From Labilithrix luteola (GTDB taxonomy: Bacteria; Myxococcota_A; Polyangia; Polyangiales; Polyangiaceae): a stretch of DNA of 64,000 nucleotides. The DNA is taken from the NCBI RefSeq assembly GCF_001263205.1, contig NZ_CP012333.1:3410001-3474000 (forward strand), in the 5' to 3' direction. This document shows positions 15,336 through 24,896 of this stretch, one piece after another. Under the pieces are notes generated by a model. The model saw nothing but the letters and a program-made list of their open reading frames with translations, did not search any database and had not been told where the DNA came from. Both the position numbers and the translations under genes were made by a program. Within the stretch, counting starts at the first letter, position 1. Each line of letters starts with the position of its first letter.

Positions 15336-16730
15336 GTGGCGAGACCGCGATCGAGAGGAGCCGGCGACACGTCTGACATGTTCAGAACCGGCGGCGACAC
15401 GTTGTTCGGAGCAGCCGCCAAGCGAGAGGCTGCATCGAGCGGCGCTGTTCCTCTCGCCGAGCGCATGCGTCCGACGAACCTCGGGGAGTACGTCGGACAG
15501 AAGCACGTGCTCGGTCCGGGCAAGCTCCTCCTCAATGCCATCGAGAAGGATCGCGTCCCTTCGATGATCCTCTGGGGACCGCCCGGCGTCGGCAAGACCA
15601 CGCTCGGGCGAGTCATCGCCGAACGCACGCGTTCGGTGTTCGTCCCCTTCTCGGCCGTCCTCGGCAGCATCCAGGAGCTGCGAGAGATCGTCGCGGCTGC
15701 GCGCGAACGCCTCTCGTACAAAGGAGAGCGCACACTCGTCTTCGTCGACGAGATCCATCGGTTCAACAAAGCCCAGCAGGATGCGTTTCTGCCCCACGTC
15801 GAGGCAGGAACGATCACCCTCGTCGGCGCCACGACCGAGAACCCGTCGTTTGCGGTCAACGCGGCACTCTTGTCGCGTTGCAAAGTGTTTCGCCTCGAAG
15901 CCCTCACCGAAGAGGCGCTCGTCACGATTCTCGAACGTGCGATCGCCGACAACGAGCATGGGATCGGCGGCCTCTCCGTCGACCCTGAAGCGGTTCGAAC
16001 CATCGCACGCATGGCGCGAGGTGACGGACGGCGCTCGCTCGCCATCCTCGAGGCAGCGGCTGAGTACGCTCGTTCACGTGACGAAAACGCCATCACCACA
16101 GAGACGCTCGCCGCATCCGAAGAGAAAGCTCCGCTGCTTTACGACAAGGCGGGCGAGGAGCACTACAACGTCGTCAGCGCATTCATCAAATCGATGCGCG
16201 GCTCCGATCCGGATGCGGCGGTTTACTGGATGATGAGGATGCTCGAAGCGGGCGACGACCCGCTCTTCGTCCTCCGTCGCATGTTGATCTTCGCAAGCGA
16301 AGACGTCGGGATGGCCGATCCGCGCGCGCTCGTCGTCGTGTCCAACGCCGACGCGGCCTTCCGTCGCATGGGCCTTCCGGAGGGGCTCTACCCTTTGACG
16401 CACGCCGCGGTGTATCTGGCGTGCGCGCCCAAATCGAACGCGGTGAAGAACGCGTGGCACCGGGCCAAAGCGTTGATCGAAGAGCGCGGCGCCCTCCCCG
16501 TTCCCATGAAGCTCCGTAACGCCGTCACGACGCTGATGAAGCAAGAGGGTTACGGAACGGGCTACAAATACGCCCACGATTACGACGATGGAGTCGTTCC
16601 GGGGGAAACGTATTTGCCGGACGAGCTCGTCGGTACATCGCTGTACGAACCGACCGAACATGGCGAAGAGGCACGCATTCGGGCGCGTCTCGCCGCGCTC
16701 CGTGCTCGTCGTTCTGAGAACGAAAGCTAA
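15336..16730 (+). CDS. rarA: Replication-associated recombination protein A (AAA+ ATPase)
   Basis: RarA/MgsA acts at stalled replication forks as a clamp-loader-like ATPase. The 464-residue protein has PLAERMRPTNLGEYVGQKHV, Walker A GPPGVGKTT (residues 81-89), Walker B LVFVDEIHRF (134-143), sensor 1 GATTENPSF and the C-terminal RarA domain (YNVVSAFIKSMRGSDPDAAV, RRMLIFASEDVGMADP). GTG at 15336 has AGGG at suitable spacing; an ATG at 15378 is an equally plausible start. Divergent from the TPR gene. Confidence 0.96.
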   Translation: MARPRSRGAGDTSDMFRTGGDTLFGAAAKREAASSGAVPLAERMRPTNLGEYVGQKHVLGPGKLLLNAIEKDRVPSMILWGPPGVGKTTLGRVIAERTRSVFVPFSAVLGSIQELREIVAAARERLSYKGERTLVFVDEIHRFNKAQQDAFLPHVEAGTITLVGATTENPSFAVNAALLSRCKVFRLEALTEEALVTILERAIADNEHGIGGLSVDPEAVRTIARMARGDGRRSLAILEAAAEYARSRDENAITTETLAASEEKAPLLYDKAGEEHYNVVSAFIKSMRGSDPDAAVYWMMRMLEAGDDPLFVLRRMLIFASEDVGMADPRALVVVSNADAAFRRMGLPEGLYPLTHAAVYLACAPKSNAVKNAWHRAKALIEERGALPVPMKLRNAVTTLMKQEGYGTGYKYAHDYDDGVVPGETYLPDELVGTSLYEPTEHGEEARIRARLAALRARRSENES

Positions 16731-17063
16731 CGAAGACCTCATGTGGACGCACCGCGTCGCGTTCTGCTCGCCGCGCGAGGTATCGCGCACACAGCGGCGC
16801 CGCATTCGGCGTGTCGAGCATTCACGTAGGAGCCATTTCCAGGCCCCCTTAACCTGACAGGTCGGTGCTAGATGGGTGGCGCGTGCTTTGCTGGTGCGCG
16901 GCCATGGAGAAAGGGATGACCCCGACATGTTGAAGCTCGTGATGCCTCTCGGGGCCGGGCGCCTGAACCGAGCGACGAGTCGTACTGCGACCGCGAGCCA
17001 CGCGCGCACGAACGACGTCGGTTCCGTTCAGGAAGATTTGTCTCGACATGTCCAGCAGCTACC
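16731..17063. other. Intergenic stretch, no gene recognised
   Basis: These 333 bases between rarA and the receiver gene hold only short chance frames. A small palindrome ACCTG-A-CAGGT is at 16852-16862 and CCTGAAC (16962-16968) is inverted as GTTCAGG (17036-17042). I see no tRNA or clear small RNA. The promoter of the receiver gene should be in the right half. Confidence 0.4.
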
Positions 17064-17543
17064 ATGGGTATTGTGAGCGCATCGTGGCACGCAGACGATT
17101 CTCGCTCGGCGCTCCGTGCTGCGCCGAAGGCGCGAGCATCGCTCGAAGGCGTCGTCGTTCTCGCTGTCGACGATGATGACGACGCACGCGAACTGCTACG
17201 CACGATTCTCGAACAGCGTCGCGCAACGGTGCTCGTTGCATCGAATGCGCGCGACGCGTTCGATCTTCTCGAGCGCGAGCAACCGCACGTTCTCGTATCG
17301 GACATCGCCATGCCGGACGAAGACGGGTACGCGCTGATCCGCCGAATCCGCTCGCTTAGCGAAGATCGAGGCGGGCGCACGCCTGCAATCGCCGTGACAG
17401 CGTATACAGGCTCCGCCGACCGCGCGCTTGCTCTCCAGGCAGGTTTCGATCGTCACGTGCCGAAGCCCGTGGATCTCGACCTCTTGGTCGAGGCGATCCT
17501 CGTCCTTTACGACATGCGGGACGCTTCGCCCAAGAGCGGCTGA
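17064..17543 (+). CDS. Single-domain response regulator
   Basis: A stand-alone receiver of 159 residues. Acidic patch Asp36-Asp38 in VVLAVDDDDDARELL, phospho-acceptor Asp80 in HVLVSDIAMPDEDGYALIRR, Thr112 in AIAVTAYTG and Lys134 in HVPKPVDLD are all present, so phosphorylation should be possible. There is no output domain, and the first 28 residues are a disordered extension. Such CheY-like proteins pass phosphate or bind partners. No histidine kinase is adjacent. A GTG nine bases after the ATG is an alternative start. Confidence 0.92.
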   Translation: MGIVSASWHADDSRSALRAAPKARASLEGVVVLAVDDDDDARELLRTILEQRRATVLVASNARDAFDLLEREQPHVLVSDIAMPDEDGYALIRRIRSLSEDRGGRTPAIAVTAYTGSADRALALQAGFDRHVPKPVDLDLLVEAILVLYDMRDASPKSG

Positions 17544-17550
17544 GACACGA

Positions 17551-17595
17551 GACTCTTCGAGTCGCTCGTCAGCGGAGGCTCGAGTCCGAAGAGTC
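17551..17595. terminator. Inverted repeat between convergent genes
   Basis: GACTCTTCG (17551-17559) and CGAAGAGTC (17587-17595) are exact inverted repeats with a 27-base loop, between the receiver stop and the convergent small TPR gene stop. It may be a bidirectional terminator; no T-run. Confidence 0.35.
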
Positions 17596-17606
17596 GAGGG
17601 GCGGCG

Positions 17607-17921
17607 TCAGTCATCGAGTGTGGCGAGCGCCGAGTCGAGCTCGGAGAGAGCATGCGAGTTGCCCGTCGCACGTGCTCGTTCGGTGCCGGCCTCCATCCAC
17701 TCGCGGGCCTCGTCCTTCCGACCGAGGTCCGCGAGCATCTGCCCGCACATCAAATACATCGCGACGTAATCGGGCTTCTGCGTGCGCAGGGTCGTGAAGG
17801 TCTGGAGTGCTTCGTCCCACCGTTCGAGTTTGCGGTACTCCATGGCCAGCCCGTACCAGGCGAGCGGATCGTCCGAACCTTCGTTGGTGACCTTCTCGAG
17901 AAATGCCAGGCGCTTGCTCAC
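17607..17921 (-). CDS. Small TPR protein
   Basis: The frame gives 104 residues from a GTG at 17921: VSKRLAFLEKVTNEGSDD, then two TPR motifs, DPLAWYGLAMEYRKLERWDE and VAMYLMCGQMLADLGRKDEA. The ribosome site AGAGGAG sits nine bases upstream of the GTG, which settles this start; the longer open frame upstream runs antisense through hpt and is not real. It is divergent from hpt with 51 bases between starts. It is probably a cytoplasmic adaptor; partner unknown. Similar short TPR proteins are common in myxobacteria. Confidence 0.82.
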   Translation of the reverse strand: MSKRLAFLEKVTNEGSDDPLAWYGLAMEYRKLERWDEALQTFTTLRTQKPDYVAMYLMCGQMLADLGRKDEAREWMEAGTERARATGNSHALSELDSALATLDD

Positions 17922-17972
17922 GCCGCAAAGCTCCTCTTTACATCGAGCCGCGTCAAGGCGACACAGCAGCTC

Positions 17973-18500
17973 ATGAGTGAACGACTCGTCACGATGCTCG
18001 ATCAGGAGACCATTGCTGCTCGAGTCAAGGAACTCGGCGCTCAGATCTCGCGAGACTACCAGGGTCAGAACGTTGTCCTCGTCGTGGTCCTCAAGGGGAG
18101 CTTCCTGTTCGCGGCCGACCTCTGCCGCGCCATCGACATGCACAACCTGCGCATCGACTTCCTCGGCGTGCGTTCGTACGGCGAGGGCACGGAGACGAGC
18201 GGTGTCGTGCAGATCACGCAGGACCTCTCCCGACCCATCGCCGGCGAAGACGTCATCATCGTCGAGGACATCGTCGACACGGGCCTCACCATCGCGCACT
18301 TGATGGATTTGTTCCGCACGCGCAACCCGCGCAGCGTGAAGGTCTGCGCGCTTCTGCACAAGCCGGCGCGCGCACGCGTGTCCGTCGACGTCGACTATCT
18401 GGGCTTCACCATCGAAGACAAATTCGTGGTCGGCTACGGACTCGACTTCGCGGAGAAGTACCGCAACCTGCCGTACATCGGCATCGTCACGAGAGACTGA
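17973..18500 (+). CDS. hpt: Hypoxanthine phosphoribosyltransferase
   Basis: Purine salvage enzyme that joins hypoxanthine or guanine to PRPP. The 175-residue protein has VVLKGSFLFAADLCRAI, the flexible-loop SYGEGTETSG, the PRPP-binding motif VIIVEDIVDTGLT (residues 94-106) and the C-terminal VVGYGLDFAEKYRNLPYIG. Length and order are normal. ATG at 17973 is chosen because the family starts there. Its last 67 bases overlap the 3' end of comEC on the other strand. Confidence 0.97.
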   Translation: MSERLVTMLDQETIAARVKELGAQISRDYQGQNVVLVVVLKGSFLFAADLCRAIDMHNLRIDFLGVRSYGEGTETSGVVQITQDLSRPIAGEDVIIVEDIVDTGLTIAHLMDLFRTRNPRSVKVCALLHKPARARVSVDVDYLGFTIEDKFVVGYGLDFAEKYRNLPYIGIVTRD

Positions 18501-20887
18501 ACGTCGAGCGCGTGCCCGTCGGTCGTCATCACGACGGAGCCATCGCGATCGAGGCGGAAGAACGGAATCTTCGCCGTCGCGAGCGAACGGATCGTGTTCG
18601 GGTGTGGATGCCCGAAGCGATTGCGCACGCCGCACGAGATGACGGCGAAGCTCGGGTCCACGGCCGAGAGAAACGGGGGGCTCGACGAGGTTCGGCTGCC
18701 GTGATGGCCGACCTTCAGCACGTCGGCGCGGAGGTTCGCGCCGCGATCGACGAGCTCACGCTCTTCTTCGCGTTCGGCATCTCCGACGAAGAGCACGGCT
18801 CGCTCGCCGTAGCGAATCCGTAGAACGAACGAGTTGTCGTTCGGGCCGCGATCCGGATCGGGGCCGAGAGGTCCGCACGGCGCGAGCACTTCGATCGTGG
18901 CGCCGCCAATTTCGTGCACACCACACAGATCGCGCGGCCGACGAATCGATACGCCGCGGGCGCGCATCATCGCGAGGACGTCGGCATAGCCTCCGCCCAC
19001 GCCCTCGGATTCCCCCTGCCCCGTGTCCCAGAACTCACCGACGCGGACGGCCGAGAGGCCCGTGCGCAAGCCGCCGAAGTGATCGGGATGAGGATGGGAG
19101 AGGACCACGTAGTCGACGACGCTCCTTCGTCGCGCGCGGAGAAGCGGCGCGATCACGCGTTCGCCCGTATCCGTCGGGCTGCCGACGAAACCTCCGGCGT
19201 CGATGAGCATCGAGCGTCCGTCGGGAAGGTCGATGAGCGCGGCATCGCCTTGTCCGACGTCGGCAAAGGTCACGCGGAGCCGGCCGTGCGGTGAGCCGGC
19301 GGCGCGCGCGTCGAGCTCGAGTATCACGAGGAACGCCACCGAAAGCGCGCTCCAACCGATCTTCGCCGCGCGAGCCCGAAAGCACGCCACGCCGAACGCG
19401 AAGACGGCAAGCACGGCGAGCTCGGAGGACGTGGGCGCGGCCACCGGGACCGCCCCCCAAGGAATCGCCGCAAAGCTTCGCGCCACGTGACGCACGAGCG
19501 ACAGTGCGCCCGACGCGGCGAGCGCCGTCCCCTTCTCCGCGAGCGGAAGCGGCTCGAGGAGGCCATGCAGAAGGCACAGCGGCAGAGCCGCCGCCTCACC
19601 GAGCGGAACGGCCACGAGATTCGCAACGAGGCCCGCCACCGGCAGATCGGGGCCCATGCCGGCGAGCACGGGTGCACACGCCACCGAAGCGGCCGTGGTC
19701 TGCGCCATGGGTCGAACGACGAACCCGGCCCAGGCCGGCGCGCGCGTGACGAGCACTCGTTCGATCGGCTTCCCGAGAGCGACCAGCCCGAACGTGGCCG
19801 TCACCGAGAGCACGAACGACAAGTCGTAGGCGACGAGCGGGTCCCAGAGCGCCATGCCGAGAATCGAGAACCCGAGCGCGCGCCACGTGTCCGGTTTCCG
19901 CCCAACCGCCACGGCAAAGAGGGCGACGCTCGACATCCACGCCGCGCGAATGGCCGAGCCGCTTCCGCCCGCGAGATCGGCGTAGAACCAGGCGAGTGGA
20001 GCCCCCACCGCCGCGGCGATCCGATTCACGTCGATGCGCGTCGCGAGAGCTGGAAAACGGACAAGCAGCGCACGCAGCGCGCTCACGAACGTTGCCACCA
20101 CGAGCACGAGGTGCATCCCCGACACCGCGAGCAGGTGCGAGAGACCACTTCGCCGAAACGCGCGTTGGTCGGTATCGTCGAGAGCACTTTCGCCGAGCAC
20201 GAGCGCACGAGCCATGCCCTCCGTCTCGCTCGGAAACGTGGCGACGATCCGCTGCCTGATCGTCTCACGTAGGCGGTCGATGAGCGACACGATCCCCCAG
20301 CCGGGAGTGACCACGCGAATGTCGACCACACCGCCCGAGAGCAGCGAACCTCGCCGCGCCTGACCAGGTGCCGGGTCGCCCGTTCCGTCGTTCCAGAATC
20401 GATGGGCAGGAGCGAGCTGCGCAATCGCCGTCACGCGATCGCCCCGTGCCATCGGCGGAGCGATGCCGAGAGGCACGTGCAGAGTGACGCGACCTTCGAA
20501 CGAGATCGTCTCGCAGGCGCCCTTGCCGACGCGCACGTCGACACGGACCGAGTCCTCGCCGCGCGCAGGCGACGTCTCGACGATGCCAGCGAGCTCACAA
20601 CGCGAGGGCCACGCGTGATCGCGCTCGAGATTCGTTCGTGCCGTTTCGAACGCGTCCACGACCGAAGCCGCTCGCCAAGCGCCCGCGAAGAACGAAAGCG
20701 CACATGCCAGAGCGAGGAGCCATCGCCGAACGCGCTGCTCGCGAGGACCGACCAGTCCCCAGATCGCGAAGGCCACTAGCATGGCCACGGCGACTTCGAG
20801 AGGCGCAGACCACGTCAGCGCTCCGCTGCAGACGGAAAGTCCACAGACGAAGATCCCATCCAGCTCGAGACCCGACACCGTGCGCAC
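18434..20887 (-). CDS. comEC: ComEC/Rec2 DNA-uptake channel with metallo-beta-lactamase domain
   Basis: ComEC forms the inner-membrane pore for single-stranded DNA during transformation. The 817-residue protein has an N-terminal membrane part and OB-like domain, the Competence domain with many helices (LSHLLAVSGMHLVLVVATFV, LAGGSGSAIRAAWMSSVALF), and a C-terminal metallo-beta-lactamase domain: FADVGQGDAALIDLPDGR, VVLSHPHPDHFGGLRTGL (HxHxDH) and VLKVGHHGSRTSS. The start is GTG at 20887; another GTG follows three codons later. The stop lies inside hpt (67-base convergent overlap). No other competence genes are in the window. Confidence 0.95.
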   Translation of the reverse strand: MRTVSGLELDGIFVCGLSVCSGALTWSAPLEVAVAMLVAFAIWGLVGPREQRVRRWLLALACALSFFAGAWRAASVVDAFETARTNLERDHAWPSRCELAGIVETSPARGEDSVRVDVRVGKGACETISFEGRVTLHVPLGIAPPMARGDRVTAIAQLAPAHRFWNDGTGDPAPGQARRGSLLSGGVVDIRVVTPGWGIVSLIDRLRETIRQRIVATFPSETEGMARALVLGESALDDTDQRAFRRSGLSHLLAVSGMHLVLVVATFVSALRALLVRFPALATRIDVNRIAAAVGAPLAWFYADLAGGSGSAIRAAWMSSVALFAVAVGRKPDTWRALGFSILGMALWDPLVAYDLSFVLSVTATFGLVALGKPIERVLVTRAPAWAGFVVRPMAQTTAASVACAPVLAGMGPDLPVAGLVANLVAVPLGEAAALPLCLLHGLLEPLPLAEKGTALAASGALSLVRHVARSFAAIPWGAVPVAAPTSSELAVLAVFAFGVACFRARAAKIGWSALSVAFLVILELDARAAGSPHGRLRVTFADVGQGDAALIDLPDGRSMLIDAGGFVGSPTDTGERVIAPLLRARRRSVVDYVVLSHPHPDHFGGLRTGLSAVRVGEFWDTGQGESEGVGGGYADVLAMMRARGVSIRRPRDLCGVHEIGGATIEVLAPCGPLGPDPDRGPNDNSFVLRIRYGERAVLFVGDAEREEERELVDRGANLRADVLKVGHHGSRTSSSPPFLSAVDPSFAVISCGVRNRFGHPHPNTIRSLATAKIPFFRLDRDGSVVMTTDGHALDVQSLVTMPMYGRLRYFSAKSSP

Positions 20888-20966
20888 GCAGCTCCCAGTG
20901 CATCGTGCGCGCCACTACACACCGCGCCGATCCATGGGGAATTTCGGCGATTGTTTCGCCGTAGAA

Positions 20967-20995
20967 CTGGCCGGGCCAGATTTCTACCTGGCCGG
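20967..20995. promoter_or_regulatory. Clustered CTGGCC/GGCCAG half-sites in divergent promoter
   Basis: CTGGCC-G-GGCCAG (20967-20979) forms a perfect palindrome, and a third half-site CTGGCCGG follows at 20988-20995. They lie in the 299-base region between comEC and the kinase gene, about 100 bases from the comEC start. Nothing else is seen in that region. A regulator site is possible but GC-rich DNA gives such repeats by chance. Confidence 0.3.
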
Positions 20996-21186
20996 TGCCA
21001 CCCCCGAACGCGCGCAAACCCGGCCCATGTGTCGACTCGAGGTCATCCGACGTGAGACGAGGGCCCCTTGGCCGACGTTGCTCCGCACATGGGAACTTCG
21101 CTACCCTGGCGCTACCGTCGTGGGGGCTCATCCGTGAAACGCGCTCTCGTGGCCCGTTCGAGCCAGTCGAACCTTCGGCGGAGCCC

Positions 21187-22758
21187 ATGAGCCATCGCTT
21201 CCTCCGGTGCCCCCACTGCACGCTGCCGCACGACGCGGAGGCGGAGGTGTGCCCCGCGACCGGCAAGCGCCTCTCGGCCTCCGATGCGCCGCGCTCGCGC
21301 ATGCACGGCCAGCCTCCGCCTCAACGAGCTCCGACACCGCTCGGCTTCGACGCGGTGAAGAACCGGATCGGTGACAGCCGCCCCAGTGACTTCCCCGAGA
21401 GCAGCGACGTCATCTCGCCCACGCGCGGGATGCAGATGAAGATGATGGGTCAGGTCATCGGCGACCGGTACAAGATCCACGGCATCCTCGGCGAAGGCGG
21501 CATGGGCACCGTCTACGCAGCCGAACACCTGGGCCTCTCGCGCTTCGTCGCGGTCAAGATTCTCAATCCCTCGCAGGCTCGCAAGCGGGCGTCGGTGAAA
21601 CGCTTCCAGCAAGAAGCACGCGCCGCGGGCGCCATCGGGCACCCCAACATCTGCGAGGTCTACGACATGGGCCAGCTCGACGACGGCAGCCCCTACCTCG
21701 TCATGGAGAAGCTCGATGGGCAGACGCTCGCTGCGCGCATCGTGCGTGAAGGCGGCCTTCCCTTCGACGAGATCCTCGATGCGATGGTGCAGGTCCTCTC
21801 GGGCCTCATCGCCGCGCACGAGAAGGGCATCGTCCATCGCGACATCAAGCCCGAGAACATCTTCCTCGTACGTCGCGCTGGCGCCTCGCCCATCGCCAAG
21901 ATCCTCGACTTCGGCGTCTCGAAGATGATGTCGAACTTCCAGGGCGGCGACGCCGAGCCTGCCCTCGATCTCACGCGCACCGGCATGGTGATGGGCACGC
22001 CCTATTACATGTCTCCCGAGCAGGCGCGTGGTGAACGCAACCTCGACGGTCGCGTCGACGTCTACGCGTGCGGCGTCATGATGTACGAGGCCATTTGCGG
22101 GAAGCGCCCGTACTTGGCTGCAAACTACAACGCGCTGCTTCTCGCCATCATCAACACCACGCCTCGTTCGCTTCGCGAAGTGCGGCCTGCCACGCCCGCG
22201 GCGCTCGAGGCGATCGTCTTGCGTTCCATGGCCAAGGCGCGCGCCGATCGGTATCCGTCGGCCGGCGACCTGCAACAAGACATCCAGAAGCTCATCACCG
22301 CACGCGCCGTCGGGGGTGCAGGCGCGATCGATCGTCGGATCGACTCCGCGCAGAGACCGTCGGGCGAGCCGCCTCTGCCGAATGCGGAGAGCATTTCGGT
22401 CGAGATTCCGATCGAGGTGAGCGAGTCCGACGCGCACCCCCTCCCCGAAACGCGCATCGCACGCCTGCTGCCGCTCGAAGAGCCCGACGAGGCCCCCACG
22501 GAGGTGTTCCGGCAGAGCCCCGACGCTCACGCCAAGAGCGCTGAAGTTTCGCCCCGCGAAGGAGCTCCGCCCACCGCGCGACCTTCGTCTCCCGACGAAT
22601 GGGACGGCGTCACGCGCGTGATGATCCCCGTCATCGAGGAAGATCCGAGCGAGACGCGCCCCTTCAGCATCGAGCAGACCGTCAAGCTCGACGACAGCAT
22701 CGACGTCGAGCTCGAGGCCATCGAGAAGCAGCACGGCGTGCCGCCGAAGCGGCCCTAG
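21187..22758 (+). CDS. Soluble Ser/Thr protein kinase with N-terminal Cys cluster
   Basis: A 523-residue Hanks-type kinase. The catalytic domain runs from about 94 to 365: glycine loop LGEGGMGTVYAAEH, Lys124 in VAVKIL, HRDIKPEN (217-224), DFG (241-243), TPYYMSPEQARG and DVYACGVMMYEA, so it should be active. Before it is CPHC...CPATGKR (Cys8, Cys11, Cys22), like a zinc ribbon but with only three Cys. The tail after 370 is acidic and disordered, with no membrane segment, unlike the kinase at 42620. ATG at 21187 has CGGAG just upstream; the longer frame is not kinase-like. Substrate unknown. Confidence 0.93.
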   Translation: MSHRFLRCPHCTLPHDAEAEVCPATGKRLSASDAPRSRMHGQPPPQRAPTPLGFDAVKNRIGDSRPSDFPESSDVISPTRGMQMKMMGQVIGDRYKIHGILGEGGMGTVYAAEHLGLSRFVAVKILNPSQARKRASVKRFQQEARAAGAIGHPNICEVYDMGQLDDGSPYLVMEKLDGQTLAARIVREGGLPFDEILDAMVQVLSGLIAAHEKGIVHRDIKPENIFLVRRAGASPIAKILDFGVSKMMSNFQGGDAEPALDLTRTGMVMGTPYYMSPEQARGERNLDGRVDVYACGVMMYEAICGKRPYLAANYNALLLAIINTTPRSLREVRPATPAALEAIVLRSMAKARADRYPSAGDLQQDIQKLITARAVGGAGAIDRRIDSAQRPSGEPPLPNAESISVEIPIEVSESDAHPLPETRIARLLPLEEPDEAPTEVFRQSPDAHAKSAEVSPREGAPPTARPSSPDEWDGVTRVMIPVIEEDPSETRPFSIEQTVKLDDSIDVELEAIEKQHGVPPKRP

Positions 22759-22767
22759 AGCCGCCTC

Positions 22768-24795
22768 TCAGGTTCCGGCGAGAAGCTTGTCCATCTCCTC
22801 TTCGGAGATGACCTGCACGCCGAACTTCTTGGCCTGATCGAGCTTGGTCTTGCCCGTCTTGTCGCCGGCCACGAGGTAGGTGGTGCCCTTCTTCACCGAG
22901 TCGAAAATCGTTCCGCCCGCGGCGCGGAGCAAGGCGTGGACGTCTTCGCGCTTGCGCGTGAGAACGCCCGTCACGCAGAAGCTCTTGCCGACGAGCGGCC
23001 CTTCCGTAGCCACGACCTCGCGCGGCTGCGGCTGCCCCACGTGACGATCGAGGAGCTTCTTCATCAGCTTCCGCTCGTCTTCGTTCTTCAAGAAGTCGAT
23101 CACGCTGTCGACCATCTTCGGACCGAAGCCGTGGATGCCGGAGACCTTCTCGCGCGCCTCCTCTTCGGAGAGAGCGAGCGTGCCTTCGAGGGTGACGAGC
23201 TCCTGCGCGAGCTGACGCGCGGCGACCTGGCCGATCTGCGGAATGCCGAGGCCGCAGAGCAGGCGATCGAGCGTGCGATCGCGCGAGGCGCCGACCGATT
23301 TGACCACGTTCTCCGCGCTCTTCTTGCCCATGCGCTCGAGACCGGCGACCTGTTCGACGTCGAGGTCGTAGAGGTCGGCGACGTCTTTCACGAGCTCCTT
23401 GCCCACGAGCTGATCGACGAGCGAGTCGCCGAGGTGGTCGATGGCCATCGCGGAGCGACTTGCAAAGAACAGGATTCGACCGCGAACCTGCGCCGGACAC
23501 TGGCGATTCGGGCAGCGCGTGGTGGCCTCTGCGCCGAGCTCCGGCTTGCCCTCTTCACGAAGGCGCATGACGACGGCCGTTCCGCACTCGGGGCAGTGGG
23601 TGGGCATCTTGAAGTGCGCCGAGCCCGCCTCGCGAGCGCGTGACTCGACACCCAAGACCTGCGGGATGATCTCGCCCGCTTTCTGGATGAAGACGCGATC
23701 GCCCACGTGCACGTCGAGCAAGCGAATCTGCTCGCCGTTGTGGAGCGAGGCACGGCTCACCGTTGTGCCGGCGAGCTCCACGGGATCCATGATCGCCACG
23801 GGCGTGAGCGCGCCGGTACGACCGACCTGCACGATGATGTCGCGCACGGTGGTGACCGCCTGTTCGGCTGGGAATTTGTAGGCGATCGCCCACTTCGGGA
23901 ACTTCGAAGTGGAGCCGAGCGCGTCTTGCTGGCGATAGCTGTCGACCTTAACGACCGCGCCGTCGGTCTCGTACGGATACGTCTTGCGCGCATGGTCGAT
24001 GGCGGCGATGGCATCCATCACGCCTTCCCACGGCGTGACCGTCTCGCGGCGATGCGTGGGAAGCCCCAGGTCGGCGAGCCAGTTGAGCGTCTCGACGTGC
24101 GTGGGCTTGGCCTCGGGGCCCTCGACCGCCTGGTAGAAGATGACGCGCAGAGGGCGCTGCGCGACTTCGCGCGGATCGAGCATGCGCACGGCACCGGCAG
24201 CGGCATTGCGCGGATTGGCAAAGGGCTCGAGCCCCGCCGCGATGCGGTCGGCGTTCAGGGCGTCGAGGTCCTTGCGGTAGATGACGACCTCACCGCGCAG
24301 GGTGAGCTTTTTGTCGTGCTTGATACGCGAGGGAACGCCGCGGATGGTGCGCACGTTCGGCGTGATGTCTTCGCCGGTGACACCATCGCCACGCGTGGTG
24401 GCCTGCACCATGCGACCCCCTTCGTAGACGACCTCGATGCTCGCTCCGTCGAGCTTCGGCTCGATGGCGAACGTGGGTACGTCACCGTCGCGCAAACCTT
24501 CGGTGACACGGCGGTGAAACTCGCCCATGTCGGCGGCCGAGTACGCATTGTCGAGTGACATCATGCGGTACTCGCGCTTGATCTTCGTCACGTTCGCGCG
24601 CGCTTCACCTCCGACGCGTTGCGAAGGTGAATCCGGAGTGACGAGCTCGGGGTGCTCCTTCTCGAGCGCCTTCAGCTCCACCATCAGGGTGTCGAATTCG
24701 GCGTCGGTCACGCTCGGGTCGTCGAGCACGTAATAGCGGTAATTGTGGGCTTCGATGGAGTGGACGAGCTCTGCGTGGCGTCGCTGCGGTGTCAT
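22768..24795 (-). CDS. ligA: NAD-dependent DNA ligase
   Basis: LigA seals nicks in replication and repair. The 675-residue protein has domain Ia (HNYRYYVLDDPSVTDAEFD), the adenylation domain with catalytic Lys114 in AIEPKLDGASIEV, ANPRNAAAGAVR, the OB fold, the four-Cys zinc finger (CPECGTAVV and CPNRQCPAQV), the helix-hairpin-helix region and a C-terminal BRCT (GKSFCVTGVLTRKREDVHAL). Length is normal. It converges with the kinase gene with 9 bases between stops and is divergent from the small gene at 24897. Confidence 0.97.
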   Translation of the reverse strand: MTPQRRHAELVHSIEAHNYRYYVLDDPSVTDAEFDTLMVELKALEKEHPELVTPDSPSQRVGGEARANVTKIKREYRMMSLDNAYSAADMGEFHRRVTEGLRDGDVPTFAIEPKLDGASIEVVYEGGRMVQATTRGDGVTGEDITPNVRTIRGVPSRIKHDKKLTLRGEVVIYRKDLDALNADRIAAGLEPFANPRNAAAGAVRMLDPREVAQRPLRVIFYQAVEGPEAKPTHVETLNWLADLGLPTHRRETVTPWEGVMDAIAAIDHARKTYPYETDGAVVKVDSYRQQDALGSTSKFPKWAIAYKFPAEQAVTTVRDIIVQVGRTGALTPVAIMDPVELAGTTVSRASLHNGEQIRLLDVHVGDRVFIQKAGEIIPQVLGVESRAREAGSAHFKMPTHCPECGTAVVMRLREEGKPELGAEATTRCPNRQCPAQVRGRILFFASRSAMAIDHLGDSLVDQLVGKELVKDVADLYDLDVEQVAGLERMGKKSAENVVKSVGASRDRTLDRLLCGLGIPQIGQVAARQLAQELVTLEGTLALSEEEAREKVSGIHGFGPKMVDSVIDFLKNEDERKLMKKLLDRHVGQPQPREVVATEGPLVGKSFCVTGVLTRKREDVHALLRAAGGTIFDSVKKGTTYLVAGDKTGKTKLDQAKKFGVQVISEEEMDKLLAGT

Positions 24796-24896
24796 CGGCA
24801 GACGCCACTTTTGGCCTTTTTCAAGTAGTTTTCAACACACCCTTGGCGGGGCACTGCCGCACCCCATAAAGCTCTGGTAGATAGGTGTCCGTAACC

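Noticed and set aside
17922..18635. N-terminal extension of the small TPR frame
   Set aside because: Antisense to hpt; a ribosome site before GTG 17921 marks the real start.
21112..22734. 540-residue minus-strand frame
   Set aside because: Mirror of the kinase at 21187, which has all kinase motifs.
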